Shown here one piece after another: positions 39,441 through 49,071 of a DNA stretch of 64,000 nucleotides (positions within the stretch are counted from its first letter, which is position 1; every line of letters begins with the position of its first letter). This stretch comes from Aldersonia kunmingensis (GTDB lineage Bacteria; Actinomycetota; Actinomycetes; Mycobacteriales; Mycobacteriaceae). The position numbers were made by a program, and so were the translations under genes. The stretch spans positions 1 to 64,000 of the forward strand of contig NZ_LRRB01000324.1 of the NCBI RefSeq assembly GCF_001646865.1, given 5' to 3'. Under the pieces are notes generated by a model, which saw only the letters and a list, made by a program, of their open reading frames with translations, was not told where the DNA came from and did not search any database.

Positions 39441-39456
39441 CGAAAAGGAGCAACTG

Positions 39457-39906
39457 ATGACCACTTCCGCGATCGATCTCACGAAGCTCTCCGGACTGGA
39501 ACTGCTGCGGACCGCAATCGACCTCGAGGGTCGCCCGCCCTACATCGGCGACCTGCTCGGCCTGGAAATTGACGAGGTCGAGCACGGCCGCGTCGTATTC
39601 GGCGTCACCACCCGGCCCGATTTCGCCAACCCGCTCGGCACCACACACGGCGGGATCTGCGCGACCCTGCTCGACTCGGTGATGAGTTGCTCGGTGCAAA
39701 GCACGCTCGACGCCGGGGTCGGCTACACGACGCTCGAGCTCAAGGTGAACTACATCCGCGCGGTCCCGATCGACGGCCGCCGACTCACCGCGACGGGCAC
39801 GACCATCCACGTCGGCCGTACCACCGCGACCGCAGAGGGCCGGGTCGTGGACGAGCAGGGCCGGCTCGTCGCGCACGGCACAACGACCTGCGCGATCTTC
39901 CGCTGA
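39457..39906 (+). CDS. PaaI-type acyl-CoA thioesterase (hotdog fold)
   Basis: A 149-residue hotdog thioesterase hydrolysing an acyl- or aryl-CoA. The active-site helix region is NPLGTTHGGICATLLDSVMSCSV (short form THGGICATLLDS), with strands TLELKVNYIRAV and TATAEGRVVDEQGRLVAHGT typical of the PaaI subfamily. ATG at 39457 follows AAAGGAG. Likely regulated by the divergent TetR protein. Substrate unknown. Confidence 0.85.
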   Translation: MTTSAIDLTKLSGLELLRTAIDLEGRPPYIGDLLGLEIDEVEHGRVVFGVTTRPDFANPLGTTHGGICATLLDSVMSCSVQSTLDAGVGYTTLELKVNYIRAVPIDGRRLTATGTTIHVGRTTATAEGRVVDEQGRLVAHGTTTCAIFR

Positions 39907-39929
39907 CGGGCTGAGTTCTGGCCGTTCGC

Positions 39930-39988
39930 GGGTGCAAATTGTGTAAACGGGGCCGAAACTTCGCACCCGGGAACAAGTTTCGCGCCCG
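39930..39988. repeat. 59-bp nested-palindrome repeat, copy 3 (single)
   Basis: A well-preserved unit: GGGTGCAAATTGTG, GGGGCCGAAA, CTTCGCACCC, CAAGTTTCGCGCCC. The inner arms form a near-perfect hairpin and the outer arms enclose it. It lies 24 bp after the thioesterase stop and 22 bp from the DUF885 stop, between convergent genes. Confidence 0.8.
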
Positions 39989-40010
39989 TTAGTGCCCAAA
40001 CACGAGCGCT

Positions 40011-41216
40011 TTAGACCTGGCTGCGCAGGGCGCCGGGGGTGAGCGGCTCGTCGAGCAGGCGGCCGAACCGGTCCACGCGCTCGTCGGCATCGGCAGCGGC
40101 ATCGAGCCAGCGACCGAGCAGCCGGTACCCCTCGACATACGTGCTGATGTACGCGCGCCAAAGCGGCGACGACAGGAACCGCAACTGCTGCCGGGCCCGC
40201 TCGGGCGTGGCGAGTGACCAGCGCTGGATGAATTCGGCGACGTCATCGGCGCTGCGGCCGCGGTCGTGCAGCAGCAGCGCGGCATCTTGGCGCACGCCGA
40301 GCAACTTCGCGGACGCCTTCGAAATCGCCTCGGCCCGTTCGCCATCGAACCGCAGCCCGAGATCGGCGTAGATCTCCTGCGCCCACATCCCCCAATTCGA
40401 CGGCACGATCGACTTCAGCGCGAGGTCGGCGAGACCCTCCGCCATCAAGCACTGCGGGGTGTTCACCAGGAACAGCTGCTGCTCGAGTTGACCGCCCGCG
40501 ACCAGGCCGGCCTCCTTACGGCAGTGCTCGGTGTGGTGGCCCGGGTACGACTCGTGCGCGATCAGGTGCGGTAGCCCCGCGAGGTACTGCTTCAGGTCCG
40601 AGTTGATCGCGACCTTGGACTGGAAGTCGCCGAGGTAGTAGTTGAAGCCCGACCAGGGCTTGTCCCCCACCACCTCATAGGTCACCCGCTCGGTCTCGGG
40701 CAGCGGGTACTGGGCGCGCACCAGATCGCGCAGCGCACTCGAGAACGCCTCCACGCACTCGGCGAGACGCTCCGGCGGAATCTCGTCGGCCTTACGGTGC
40801 GCGGCCATCCGCTCGGCGAGCGAATCGCCGGTGCCGTGCGGGAGCACCTCGTCGAGCAGTCGGTGAGCCTCGCGGTAGTCCGCCTCGTCGCCCGGCTCGA
40901 TACGCACGTCGAAGTAGGCCTCGACCTCGTCGACGAAACCGATCTCGTCGCCGGCGAACTTGCGCGCGGAGCATTCCAGCGCGCGCAGGTGCACGTCGAG
41001 AAACTCGGCGCGCTGCGAAGGCAGCCCGGAACCGTCGAGCTCTCGGCGCAACGAGACGGCCCGGTGCGCCAACTCGCGCGGGTCCGGCGCGGGCGCGTTC
41101 TCCACCGCACGGCGTAGTTCCGGGTCGCCGGTGTACGCGTCGACAAACCCCTCCTCGAGGCGATCGAACGCCAGCCCAAGCTGCAGATACTCCCGAACCA
41201 GAACCTCGGACTCCAT
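40011..41216 (-). CDS. DUF885 protein with a metallopeptidase-like motif
   Basis: A 401-residue, mostly helical protein. The hallmark is [14 protein letters not shown], where an HE...GHH arrangement resembles zinc peptidase sites and is conserved in DUF885. Other family features: [20 protein letters not shown] and [11 protein letters not shown]. No signal peptide is seen, so probably cytosolic. ATG at 41216. Reaction unproven. Confidence 0.8.
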   Translation of the reverse strand: MESEVLVREYLQLGLAFDRLEEGFVDAYTGDPELRRAVENAPAPDPRELAHRAVSLRRELDGSGLPSQRAEFLDVHLRALECSARKFAGDEIGFVDEVEAYFDVRIEPGDEADYREAHRLLDEVLPHGTGDSLAERMAAHRKADEIPPERLAECVEAFSSALRDLVRAQYPLPETERVTYEVVGDKPWSGFNYYLGDFQSKVAINSDLKQYLAGLPHLIAHESYPGHHTEHCRKEAGLVAGGQLEQQLFLVNTPQCLMAEGLADLALKSIVPSNWGMWAQEIYADLGLRFDGERAEAISKASAKLLGVRQDAALLLHDRGRSADDVAEFIQRWSLATPERARQQLRFLSSPLWRAYISTYVEGYRLLGRWLDAAADADERVDRFGRLLDEPLTPGALRSQV

Positions 41217-41365
41217 GCCCGCGACACTATCGCCACACCCGGCGGGCGGGCATCCCGACGAGCGTGCACGGACCCTGGCAGCACGCACCGACGGCGATAC
41301 GAGCACAATCCGTCTATGCGACAGGTGCCGATCCGAGCGGAGCGCGCGGAGCAGCGGGTATGCGT

Positions 41366-42298
41366 ATGCCGCGCGTGAGCGAGCCGAGTCCCTATGTCGA
41401 GTTCGACCGCAAGCAGTGGCGCGAGCTGCGTAAGTCGGCCCCGCTGGTGCTCACCGAGGAAGAACTATTCGGACTGCGCGGTCTCGGTGAACAGATCGAT
41501 CTCGAGGAAGTCGCCGAGGTCTACCTCCCGCTGGCCCGACTGATCCACCTGCAGGTCGCCGCACGACAGCGGCTTTTCGCGGCCACCGCCACCTTCCTCG
41601 GCGAATCGCATCCGGACCAGCAGGTGCCGTTCGTGATCGGCGTCGCCGGCAGTGTTGCGGTTGGCAAGTCCACCACCGCTCGTGTGTTGCAGGCGCTGCT
41701 CGCGCGCTGGGAGCACCACCCACGCGTGGACCTTGTCACCACCGATGGCTTCCTCTACCCCACCGCCGAGCTGCAACGCCGCGGCATCATGCACCGCAAG
41801 GGATTTCCGGAGAGTTACAACCGGCGAAAGCTGCTCCGCTTCGTCACCGAGGTGAAATCCGGTGCCCCCGAAGTGGTTGCGCCGGTCTACTCACACGTCT
41901 CGTACGACATCGTGCCCGGGCAGTACCACCTGATCAAGCAGCCGGACATCCTCATCATCGAGGGACTCAACGTCCTTCAAACCGGTCCGCGGCTGATGGT
42001 CTCGGACCTGTTCGACTTCTCGATCTACGTGGACGCCCGGATCGAGGACATCGAAAAGTGGTATGTGCGAAGGTTTCTCGCGCTACGGGGAACGTCTTTC
42101 GCCGATCCGCAGGCACACTTCCACCACTACGCGGGCCTCACCGATCCGCAGGCCACCAGTGCCGCAGAAGAGCTGTGGCACAACATCAATCGGCCCAACC
42201 TGGTGGAGAACATCCTGCCGACCCGCCCGCGCGCCACACTCGTGCTGCGTAAGGACGCCGATCATTCGATCAATCGGTTGCGGCTCCGGAAGTTGTAG
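41366..42298 (+). CDS. coaA: Pantothenate kinase (type I)
   Basis: The first and regulated step of CoA synthesis, ATP-dependent phosphorylation of pantothenate. It has 310 residues. The P-loop is [12 protein letters not shown]; further motifs are [23 protein letters not shown] and IIEGLNVLQ. The N-terminus [15 protein letters not shown] matches the M. tuberculosis protein, so ATG at 41366 is preferred to 41360. The 3' end overlaps the next gene on the other strand by 29 bp. Confidence 0.96.
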   Translation: MPRVSEPSPYVEFDRKQWRELRKSAPLVLTEEELFGLRGLGEQIDLEEVAEVYLPLARLIHLQVAARQRLFAATATFLGESHPDQQVPFVIGVAGSVAVGKSTTARVLQALLARWEHHPRVDLVTTDGFLYPTAELQRRGIMHRKGFPESYNRRKLLRFVTEVKSGAPEVVAPVYSHVSYDIVPGQYHLIKQPDILIIEGLNVLQTGPRLMVSDLFDFSIYVDARIEDIEKWYVRRFLALRGTSFADPQAHFHHYAGLTDPQATSAAEELWHNINRPNLVENILPTRPRATLVLRKDADHSINRLRLRKL

Positions 42299-42932
42299 GC
42301 GCGTTGCCGGATTCGTCCGGCGCATCCTCACCAGACTCGTCGCGTTTGCCGGTCGGCGTGGACCAGGCCCGTTCGATCTGGGAGATGACATCGATCGTGC
42401 GGGCGGCCTCGATATGCGGCTTGCGGATCTCCTGTGCGATGTAGCGCGCCACGAACCGCTTGATCTCGTGATCCACGCTGCCGAGCGCGCGCAGCACATT
42501 GCCGCGCAAAGTCTCTGCCCGCACGTCGATGAGCACATCCTCGGAGGACGGCTCGTCGACGTCGATGATCACCCACAGCGGCTCGGCGGCCCGCACGGTC
42601 AGCCGGAGCACGACATCGCCGTCGACGTCGAAGCGCTGCTTGTCCACGGACAGGTCGATGAGCAAATGCAGCCGGATCGGGATGGTGAGATCAAAGGTGA
42701 TGGTCTCGCCGTCGTTCCGCTTCAACTCGGGCGATCCGACATGCACCTTGGCCGAGACCTTGGCCAACCGGCCCGGCCCGGCACCGATCGGACCGAAGTC
42801 GAAGGAACTGCCGGCCAGCTCACCGAATGCTGCGGCGACCCGTTCGGGCGAAACGGCCAACTCGAAGAACCGACGGCCGAAGTTCTCGTAAGAGATATAG
42901 GCCGCGTCGTCACTGACATTCGGTTGTGCCAC
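42270..42932 (-). CDS. Conserved hypothetical protein
   Basis: A 220-residue soluble protein, apparently lineage-specific: [21 protein letters not shown], then an alternating-strand centre ([48 protein letters not shown]) and a helical C-terminal part ending in an acidic tail. The strand pattern suggests a beta-sandwich or SRPBCC-like fold, not confirmed. GTG at 42932. Convergent overlap with coaA. Confidence 0.65.
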   Translation of the reverse strand: MAQPNVSDDAAYISYENFGRRFFELAVSPERVAAAFGELAGSSFDFGPIGAGPGRLAKVSAKVHVGSPELKRNDGETITFDLTIPIRLHLLIDLSVDKQRFDVDGDVVLRLTVRAAEPLWVIIDVDEPSSEDVLIDVRAETLRGNVLRALGSVDHEIKRFVARYIAQEIRKPHIEAARTIDVISQIERAWSTPTGKRDESGEDAPDESGNAPTTSGAATD

Positions 42933-43010
42933 AAGGCGAAGGCTACGCCAGTCCCGCAATTGGTGTGACTGGGGTTACCGGCAATCCGGGCGTTCCCGGC
43001 GCGCGGCTGG

Positions 43011-43778
43011 TCAGGTGCCGAAGCGGCGATGCCGGGCGGCGTAATCGCGCAGTGCACGCAGGAAATCGACCCGGCGGAACTCGGGCCAGTACGCCTCCGT
43101 GAACCAGATCTCCGAGTACGCGCTCTGCCACAGCAGGAAGCCGGACAACCGCTGCTCGCCCGAGGTGCGGATGACGAGATCCGGGTCCGGCTGACCGCCC
43201 GTGTAGAGATGCGCATCGATCGCGTCGACGGTGATCTGCCCGGCCAGTTCGTCACCGCTCACGCCGGCCGCGATCCGCTCGGTCAGCAGCGACTGCACGG
43301 CATCGGCGATCTCCTGTCGCCCGCCATAGCCGACCGCGACGTTGACGTGGGTGCCGGTGCGGCCCGCCGTGCGGTCCGAGGCCTCCTTGAGGCGGCGGGC
43401 CGATTCCGAAGGCAGCAGGTCGAGCGTGCCGACGATCTTGACGCTCCAGTTCTTGCTGGGTCCGCTGATCTCCTCGACGACATCGGTGATGATCTCGAGC
43501 AGCGAGTCGAGCTCGGACGCATCGCGTCGCAGGTTCTCTGTGGACAGCAGGTAGATGGTCGCCATTTCGATGCCGGCCTGATCGCACCAGGTGAGCAGTT
43601 CGGCGATCTTGAGCGCACCCATCCGGTGCCCGTGGGTGACGTCGGTGAAGCCATTTTCCCTGGCCCAGCGGCGATTCCCGTCGCACATGACGGCGACGTG
43701 GCGCGGGTGCTCCAAACCGTCGAGCTGCGCCAGCAATCGACGCTCGTACAGCTTGTAGAGCAGACCGCGCGGCTTCAC
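43011..43778 (-). CDS. Short-chain Z-isoprenyl diphosphate synthase (Rv1086-like)
   Basis: A cis-prenyltransferase of 255 residues: CDGNRRWARENG (catalytic aspartate), HGHRMGA, LLSTENLRRD and the C-terminal RTSGEQRLSGFLLWQSAYSE. It is close to M. tuberculosis Rv1086, which makes (2Z,6E)-farnesyl diphosphate as precursor for decaprenyl phosphate; the leucine in LLSTENL, where long-chain enzymes usually have phenylalanine, agrees with a short product. GTG at 43778. Confidence 0.88.
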   Translation of the reverse strand: MKPRGLLYKLYERRLLAQLDGLEHPRHVAVMCDGNRRWARENGFTDVTHGHRMGALKIAELLTWCDQAGIEMATIYLLSTENLRRDASELDSLLEIITDVVEEISGPSKNWSVKIVGTLDLLPSESARRLKEASDRTAGRTGTHVNVAVGYGGRQEIADAVQSLLTERIAAGVSGDELAGQITVDAIDAHLYTGGQPDPDLVIRTSGEQRLSGFLLWQSAYSEIWFTEAYWPEFRRVDFLRALRDYAARHRRFGT

Positions 43779-43921
43779 AGCTGCCGCGCCCCGGAGAGAT
43801 TCAACACGGGTCTAAACCCTACGCCGACGGGATTTGCCGCTGTGCGACCCATGCCACAGTGCCGTTTCGGCGATTCGCGGACGGGTATCCGGCTGGCAAC
43901 CTGCGGATTGGGGAGGACGCC

Positions 43922-44362
43922 GTGCCGACCACCAGCTATGAGACCGCCGCGTCGACAGATGAGGTCTGGGAGGTGCTGTCCGACGGCTGGAAGTTCCCAC
44001 TGTGGGTTGTCGGGGCCTCGCGAATCCGGGCCGTCGACCCCGGTTGGCCGAAGGAGGGCAGCCGCATCCACCATTCGATCGGCTTGTGGCCACTGCTCAT
44101 CAACGACACAACCCAGTCGCTCGATTGCCATCCGGGCCGGGAACTGCGCCTGGAGGCCAGGGCGATGCCGTTCGGCAAAGCCGAGGTGATCATTCGGTTG
44201 CACGACCTCGTGCGCGGCTGCAAGATCGAAATCATCGAGCACCTGAGCACGCCGCCGTTCACGCTGGTCCCGCGCCCGGCTCAGCGCGCGGCAATGCATC
44301 CACGCAACGTCGAGTCGCTGCGTCGGCTCGCCCTCCTTGCGGAGCGTTCCACCGGTGACTGA
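43922..44362 (+). CDS. SRPBCC-family (START-like) protein
   Basis: A 146-residue ligand-binding fold: SYETAASTDEVWEVLSDGWKFPLWVVGASRI, TQSLDCHPGRELRLEARAMPFG and IEIIEHLSTPPFTL. It would enclose a hydrophobic ligand. GTG at 43922 follows GGGAGGA. Its last 8 bp overlap the FAD oxidoreductase gene, a coupling that suggests a common substrate or product. Confidence 0.75.
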   Translation: MPTTSYETAASTDEVWEVLSDGWKFPLWVVGASRIRAVDPGWPKEGSRIHHSIGLWPLLINDTTQSLDCHPGRELRLEARAMPFGKAEVIIRLHDLVRGCKIEIIEHLSTPPFTLVPRPAQRAAMHPRNVESLRRLALLAERSTGD

Positions 44363-45932
44363 CACCGTCGACGCAGTCGTGATCGGCGCCGGGCAGAACG
44401 GCCTGGTGGCCGCCGCGACGATGGCCGACGCGGGCTGGGACGTGCTGGTCGTCGAGGCGCAGCCCGAACCCGGCGGAGCGGTGCGGAGTGCAGAACTGTT
44501 CCCGGGTTACTGCTCGGATCTGTTCAGCGCGTTCTATCCACTCGCGGTGGCCTCACGGGTACTGCGCCGCCTGGACCTCGAAAGCCACGGCCTGCGCTGG
44601 TCGCGCGCACCCGCGGTGCTCGGCCACCCGCGCAGTCCGGAGGACCGCGACGCCGTCCTGCTTCACCCGGACCCGGACCGCACGGCCGACGAACTCGGCC
44701 GCTTCGACATCGACGACCGCGATGCCTGGCTGCGCACGGTTGAGCAGTGGCACAAACATCGCGAGCCGCTGCTCGGTGCGCTGCTCGACCCGTTTCCACC
44801 GGTCAAGGCCGCCACGAAGTTACTGCGTGCGACCGGTCGCAGCGACTTGTTGGCCCTGGTCCGGTTCCTGATGCTGCCCGCACGGCGGATGGCACGCGAA
44901 CTGTTCGCGAGCGAGCAGGCCCGGCTGCTGATCCTCGGCAACGCGACCCATGCCGACATACCGCTCGACGCCCCCGGCAGCGGCGTCATGGGGTACCTGC
45001 TGACGATGCTCGGGCAGGACGGCGGCAATCCCGTTCCCGTCGGCGGCGCGGGCGCGCTGTCCGCGGCGCTCGTCGCTCGCGCACAGTCCGCGGGTGCCCG
45101 GGTGCGCTGCGGTGCGCGCGTCGAGACCATCGAGACGCGCTCCGGCTCAGCCACGGGCGTGCGCCTCGCGGGCGGCGAGCTGATCACCGCGCGGCGCGCT
45201 GTCGTGGCCGACGTCTCGGCCCCGGCGCTGTACACCGCACTACTGCCGAGCGATGCCGTGCCGAGCGCGGTGCAGTCGAGCCTTCGGGACTTCGAATGGG
45301 ACACCCCGACGGTCAAGGTGAATTACGCTCTGTCGCAGCCTATTCCGTGGCGGTCAGCCGGGCTCGCCGACGCGGGAACCGTACACCTCGGCGCCGACGA
45401 GCGCGGCCTGGTGCGCTGGATGACCGATCTGAACACCGGCGTGCTGCCCGAGTCGCCGTTCCTGCTGTTCGGCCAGATGACCACGGCCGACCCCTCGCGC
45501 TCACCGGCCGGCACCGAAAGCGCCTGGGCCTACACCCATTTGCCGCGCGAGATGCACGACGATGGCCTCGCCGACGAGCTCGCGACACGAGTGGACCGCG
45601 TCCTGGAGGCGCACGCGCCCGGTTTCGGGGACACGGTCGTCGGCAGGCAGGTGCAGCGGCCGAGCGATCTCGAAGCGGCGAATGCGAACCTGCACGGCGG
45701 CGCGGTCAACGGCGGAACCGCCCAGCTGTATCAACAACTCGTCTTCCGGCCGGTGCCCGGCCTCGGCGGCCCGGAGACCCCGATCGCGAAGTTGTACCTG
45801 GGCAGTTCGTCGGCGCACCCTGGCGGTGGAGTGCACGGCGCGTGCGGCTATGCGGCGGCGCGGTCCGCGCTCCTCGGCGGCGCACGTCGCCGCACCCGCC
45901 GCGCGGTCATGCGGCTGCTCGCAGGCGGCTGA
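44355..45932 (+). CDS. FAD-dependent oxidoreductase of the phytoene-desaturase-like family
   Basis: A 525-residue flavoprotein. An N-terminal Rossmann motif GAGQNGLVAAATMADAGWDVLVVEA (short form GAGQNGLVAAATMA) and GGAVRSAELFPGY bind FAD; LHGGAVNGGTAQLYQQ and a C-terminal GGGVHGACGYAAARSAL complete the fold. It resembles PYROXD2/CrtI-like proteins; the substrate is unknown. No carotenoid gene is nearby. GTG at 44355 overlaps the SRPBCC gene. Confidence 0.82.
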   Translation: MTDTVDAVVIGAGQNGLVAAATMADAGWDVLVVEAQPEPGGAVRSAELFPGYCSDLFSAFYPLAVASRVLRRLDLESHGLRWSRAPAVLGHPRSPEDRDAVLLHPDPDRTADELGRFDIDDRDAWLRTVEQWHKHREPLLGALLDPFPPVKAATKLLRATGRSDLLALVRFLMLPARRMARELFASEQARLLILGNATHADIPLDAPGSGVMGYLLTMLGQDGGNPVPVGGAGALSAALVARAQSAGARVRCGARVETIETRSGSATGVRLAGGELITARRAVVADVSAPALYTALLPSDAVPSAVQSSLRDFEWDTPTVKVNYALSQPIPWRSAGLADAGTVHLGADERGLVRWMTDLNTGVLPESPFLLFGQMTTADPSRSPAGTESAWAYTHLPREMHDDGLADELATRVDRVLEAHAPGFGDTVVGRQVQRPSDLEAANANLHGGAVNGGTAQLYQQLVFRPVPGLGGPETPIAKLYLGSSSAHPGGGVHGACGYAAARSALLGGARRRTRRAVMRLLAGG

Positions 45933-45956
45933 CCTCGCACTGCGGGGAATGAACGA

Positions 45957-45978
45957 GAACCTACGGTACCGTAGGTTC
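45957..45978. promoter_or_regulatory. 22-bp perfect palindrome upstream of trhA
   Basis: GAACCTACGGT followed directly by its complement, ending 22 bp before the TTG start of trhA. A perfect, gapless 22-bp palindrome in this place is a strong candidate operator, of the form many TetR-type dimers bind. No tetR gene is adjacent. Confidence 0.6.
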
Positions 45979-46000
45979 GTCCCCGACACAGGAGCCGCAG

Positions 46001-46669
46001 TTGACCGTCCTTGGCCTCGACGAACTACCCGTCAAGCCGCGTATGCGGGGCTGGATTCACGCCTGGGCCTTTGCGGTCTCGGTGGTCACCGGCATCGCTC
46101 TCGTGGCGACGGCGGTCGTCGTGCACTCGGCAGCGGCTGGCTGGGCTACCGCCGTCTACTCGGCCACGGTGTGCGGAGTCTTCGGGGTCAGTGCGGCGTA
46201 CCACCGAATTCACTGGCACAACCCGCGCCACCGGATCTGGATGAAGCGCGCCGACCATTCGATGATCTTCCTGTTCATCGCGGGCAGCTACACGCCCTTC
46301 GCGGTGCTCGGGCTGCCTCCCGACACCTGCAAGATCCTGCTCACCGTGGTCTGGTCCGGCGCCGCCGCGGGTGTCGCACTGAAGATGCTGTGGCCGGGCG
46401 CGCCGCGCTGGGTCGGTGTCCCGCTGTACCTGCTGCTCGGCTGGGCGGTGCTACCGGTTGTTGGCGAGATAACCCATCAGGTGGGGGTCGCGCCGATGGT
46501 GCTGCTGGTCATCGGCGGCCTGCTGTACAGCGGCGGGGCAATCCTCTACGCCACCCAGTGGCCCGATGTCTGGCCGCACACCTTCGGGCATCACGAGTTC
46601 TTTCACGCCGCAACGGTTCTCGCGGCGCTATGCCACTACTTCGCGGTGTGGCTGATCGTGCTCGGCTGA
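46001..46669 (+). CDS. trhA: Hemolysin III family protein TrhA (PAQR-type)
   Basis: A 222-residue, seven-helix membrane protein of the HlyIII/PAQR superfamily. Conserved metal-type residues: SAAYHRIHW, RADHSMIFLFIAGSYTPF and GHHEFFHAATVLAALCHYFAV. Family members affect membrane fluidity and lipid homeostasis; a haemolytic role is not implied. TTG at 46001 has AGGAG at ideal spacing. Confidence 0.9.
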   Translation: MTVLGLDELPVKPRMRGWIHAWAFAVSVVTGIALVATAVVVHSAAAGWATAVYSATVCGVFGVSAAYHRIHWHNPRHRIWMKRADHSMIFLFIAGSYTPFAVLGLPPDTCKILLTVVWSGAAAGVALKMLWPGAPRWVGVPLYLLLGWAVLPVVGEITHQVGVAPMVLLVIGGLLYSGGAILYATQWPDVWPHTFGHHEFFHAATVLAALCHYFAVWLIVLG

Positions 46670-46726
46670 GCACTGCCTTCGAGCCGCACTGCCGAGCCGA
46701 GTGCGGTGCCACCAAGATCGGGTAGG

Positions 46727-48760
46727 TCAGCGGGCCAGTGCCTCCCGCAGATCCTCCACGGTCAGCACCGGGCGGTCGCACACGAAGCCCCGGCAGACGT
46801 AGGCCGCGGCGGCATCCTCGACTAGCGGACGGTCCACGAGCAGCGGCGTCGAATCGGCACGGCCTCCGACGATGACCGCGCCACCCGGCGCGTAACTGCG
46901 TGCCTCGGCGAGGAGTCCGGTGTCCCCGTCCTCACCCAGCGACACCGCGACCTGCAGCGGACCTCGAATTGCCGCCTCCGCCACGGCGAGCCACTGGCCG
47001 GCCGAGCGCGGCGCCCGCGCGAGCACCACCGATGCCCGCCGCAGCGTCGCGTCGGCCAGTTCGCCGTAGCGAGCCGCCGCATCCGGGTCCGCCAGACACG
47101 ACGCGGTCAGCAGCGCCTCCGCCAGCGACGATGCCCCGGCGGGCGTCGCGCCGTCGATCGGGTCGCGCGGACGCAGGACGAGTACTTCGGCGTCGTCGGC
47201 GGTGTCGAACCAGCCGCCCGGTTCGTCGGGGTCGGCGAAATGGGAGATCGCGGCGTCCAGGATTTCCTGCGCCTGAGCCAGCCAGTCGGATTCGCCCGTG
47301 GCCTGATGCAGTGCGAGCAGTCCGGTCGCGAGCCAGGCGTAGTCCTCTAGCACACCGTCCGCGGTCCCGACGGTGCCGCCGAGCGAGGCTCGGCGCACCC
47401 GGCCGTCGGTGACGTGCACGTCGAGCAGGTGCCGGGCGCATCGTGCCGCGGCCTGCACCCATTCGGCGTGCCCTAGCGAGGCACCGGCCTCGGCGAGTGC
47501 GTTGACGGCCATGCCGTTCCAGGCGGCGATCACCTTGTCGTCACGCGCGGGTTGCGGGCGCCGGTTGCGCACCTCACGCATCGCCGCACGCACCCGGGCC
47601 ATTCGCGGCGCGTCGGTTGGATCGACCGGCAGCTGCAGCACCGAGGTGCCGTGCTCGAAGGTGCCTGCGGTGGTCACGGCGAAAAGCTCTGCGGCCCAGT
47701 TGCCGTCGGCCGGGCCGAGTTCACCGGCCAGCTCCCCCGGCGTCCAGACGTAGGTCGCGCCCTCGACACCCTCGGCGGCCGGGTCCACGACGGTGTCGGC
47801 ATCCAGCGCCGAGGCGAAGCCTCCGGCCTCCGTGATCAGGTCCGTCAGCAGGAACTCGGCGGTCTCCTCCGCGACCCGATGCGCGAGCAGGGATCCGCTG
47901 CGCCGGGCGAGATGCCCGTACACGCGCAGCAACTGCGCGTTGTCGTAGAGCATCTTCTCGAAGTGCGGCACCGTCCATGTGGTGTCGACGGCGTATCGCG
48001 CGAACCCGCCGGCGAGCTGGTCGTAAATACCGCCGCGCGCCATCGCCTCGGCGGTGCGGTGCACAGCCTCCCACACCTGCGGAGCACCGGTTCGTTCGAA
48101 GTTGCGGATCAGGCCCTCGAGCAATGCGGACGGCGGAAATTTCGGTGCGCCACCGAAACCGCCATGAGTCCGGTCCTCGTCACGCAGCACAGCAGCAACG
48201 GCGTGGTCGAGAAGTTCGGCGTTCACCTCGAACTCACCCGCGGGCAGCGCGTCGGCGTTCTGCCGCAACGCATCCACCGCGCCGGTCGCGGCCTCCTGCA
48301 CATCTTCGCGTCGGTCTCGCCAGGTCTGCGCGATCGCGAGGAGCACTTGCGTGAACGACGGCATCCCGCCGCGCGCCGTCTTCGGGTAGTACGTGCCGCA
48401 GTAGAACGGTTCGGCGGCGGGCGTGAGGAAACACGTCATCGGCCAGCCGCCCTGCCCGGTCATCGCGACGGTCGCGTTCATGTACAGCGCGTCGATGTCA
48501 GGGCGTTCCTCGCGGTCCACCTTGATGCACACGAAGTTGTCGTTCATCACGAGGGCGGTGTCGTCGTCTTCGAACGACTCGTGTGCCATCACGTGACACC
48601 AGTGGCACGCTGCGTAACCGACCGAGAGCAGGATCGGCACATCGCGTTCGCGCGCCCACGCCAGCGCGTCCTCGCTCCATTCCTGCCAGTGCACCGGATT
48701 GCCAGCGTGTTGACGAAGGTAGGGACTCGTCGCCGCGCCGAGCGCGTTCGCGTTACGCAG
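46727..48760 (-). CDS. DUF255 thioredoxin-domain protein (YyaL/spermatogenesis-associated 20-like), apparent CTG start
   Basis: A 677-residue protein: N-terminal thioredoxin-like domain with SVGYAACHWCHVMAHESFED (CxxC in CHWC), then an (alpha/alpha)6-barrel region with GGFGGAPKFPPS, VPHFEKMLYDNAQLL and AAWNGMAVNALAEA. Its role is unknown. The conserved opening TSPYLRQHAGNPVHWQEW lies upstream of the first GTG (48694). CTG at 48760 starts it exactly, with AGGAG at 48766-48770 overlapping the preceding stop, and no in-frame ATG, GTG or TTG is available nearby. Confidence 0.85.
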   Translation of the reverse strand: MRNANALGAATSPYLRQHAGNPVHWQEWSEDALAWARERDVPILLSVGYAACHWCHVMAHESFEDDDTALVMNDNFVCIKVDREERPDIDALYMNATVAMTGQGGWPMTCFLTPAAEPFYCGTYYPKTARGGMPSFTQVLLAIAQTWRDRREDVQEAATGAVDALRQNADALPAGEFEVNAELLDHAVAAVLRDEDRTHGGFGGAPKFPPSALLEGLIRNFERTGAPQVWEAVHRTAEAMARGGIYDQLAGGFARYAVDTTWTVPHFEKMLYDNAQLLRVYGHLARRSGSLLAHRVAEETAEFLLTDLITEAGGFASALDADTVVDPAAEGVEGATYVWTPGELAGELGPADGNWAAELFAVTTAGTFEHGTSVLQLPVDPTDAPRMARVRAAMREVRNRRPQPARDDKVIAAWNGMAVNALAEAGASLGHAEWVQAAARCARHLLDVHVTDGRVRRASLGGTVGTADGVLEDYAWLATGLLALHQATGESDWLAQAQEILDAAISHFADPDEPGGWFDTADDAEVLVLRPRDPIDGATPAGASSLAEALLTASCLADPDAAARYGELADATLRRASVVLARAPRSAGQWLAVAEAAIRGPLQVAVSLGEDGDTGLLAEARSYAPGGAVIVGGRADSTPLLVDRPLVEDAAAAYVCRGFVCDRPVLTVEDLREALAR

Positions 48761-48768
48761 TGTGGCTC

Positions 48769-49071
48769 CTAACGATCGGTGCCGTGCCCCGCCGTGTCGT
48801 TCCCATTCGGCTTCTGCTCGGCGGTGCCACCGGACTTCGGCTGCCCCGTGTCATCGGTATCCGAAAAGCGATCGGTGCCCTCATCGGCGGCCTGGTCCTG
48901 TTCGGGATGGTCCGGTTCGAAGGTATCCGGGAGCTTGCGCAGCTGCTTGTTCATCGAGCGGATCAGCAGCACCAGCCCGACGAGCAGCAGCAGCACAATG
49001 ACGAGCCCGATCGGCGATGCCTTGCCGAACTCCGGCCCGGTCGGGTTCTGCGCGAGAATCTGAGTGATCAT
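48769..49071 (-). CDS. Small single-pass membrane protein (Rv1083-like)
   Basis: A 100-residue protein: a short N-terminus, one membrane helix ([20 protein letters not shown]) and a hydrophilic, acidic, Gly/Asp/Thr-rich tail (about residues 50-100). Same position as M. tuberculosis Rv1083, between mca and the DUF255 gene. ATG at 49071 overlaps the mca stop (ATGA). Function unknown. Confidence 0.75.
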   Translation of the reverse strand: MITQILAQNPTGPEFGKASPIGLVIVLLLLVGLVLLIRSMNKQLRKLPDTFEPDHPEQDQAADEGTDRFSDTDDTGQPKSGGTAEQKPNGNDTAGHGTDR

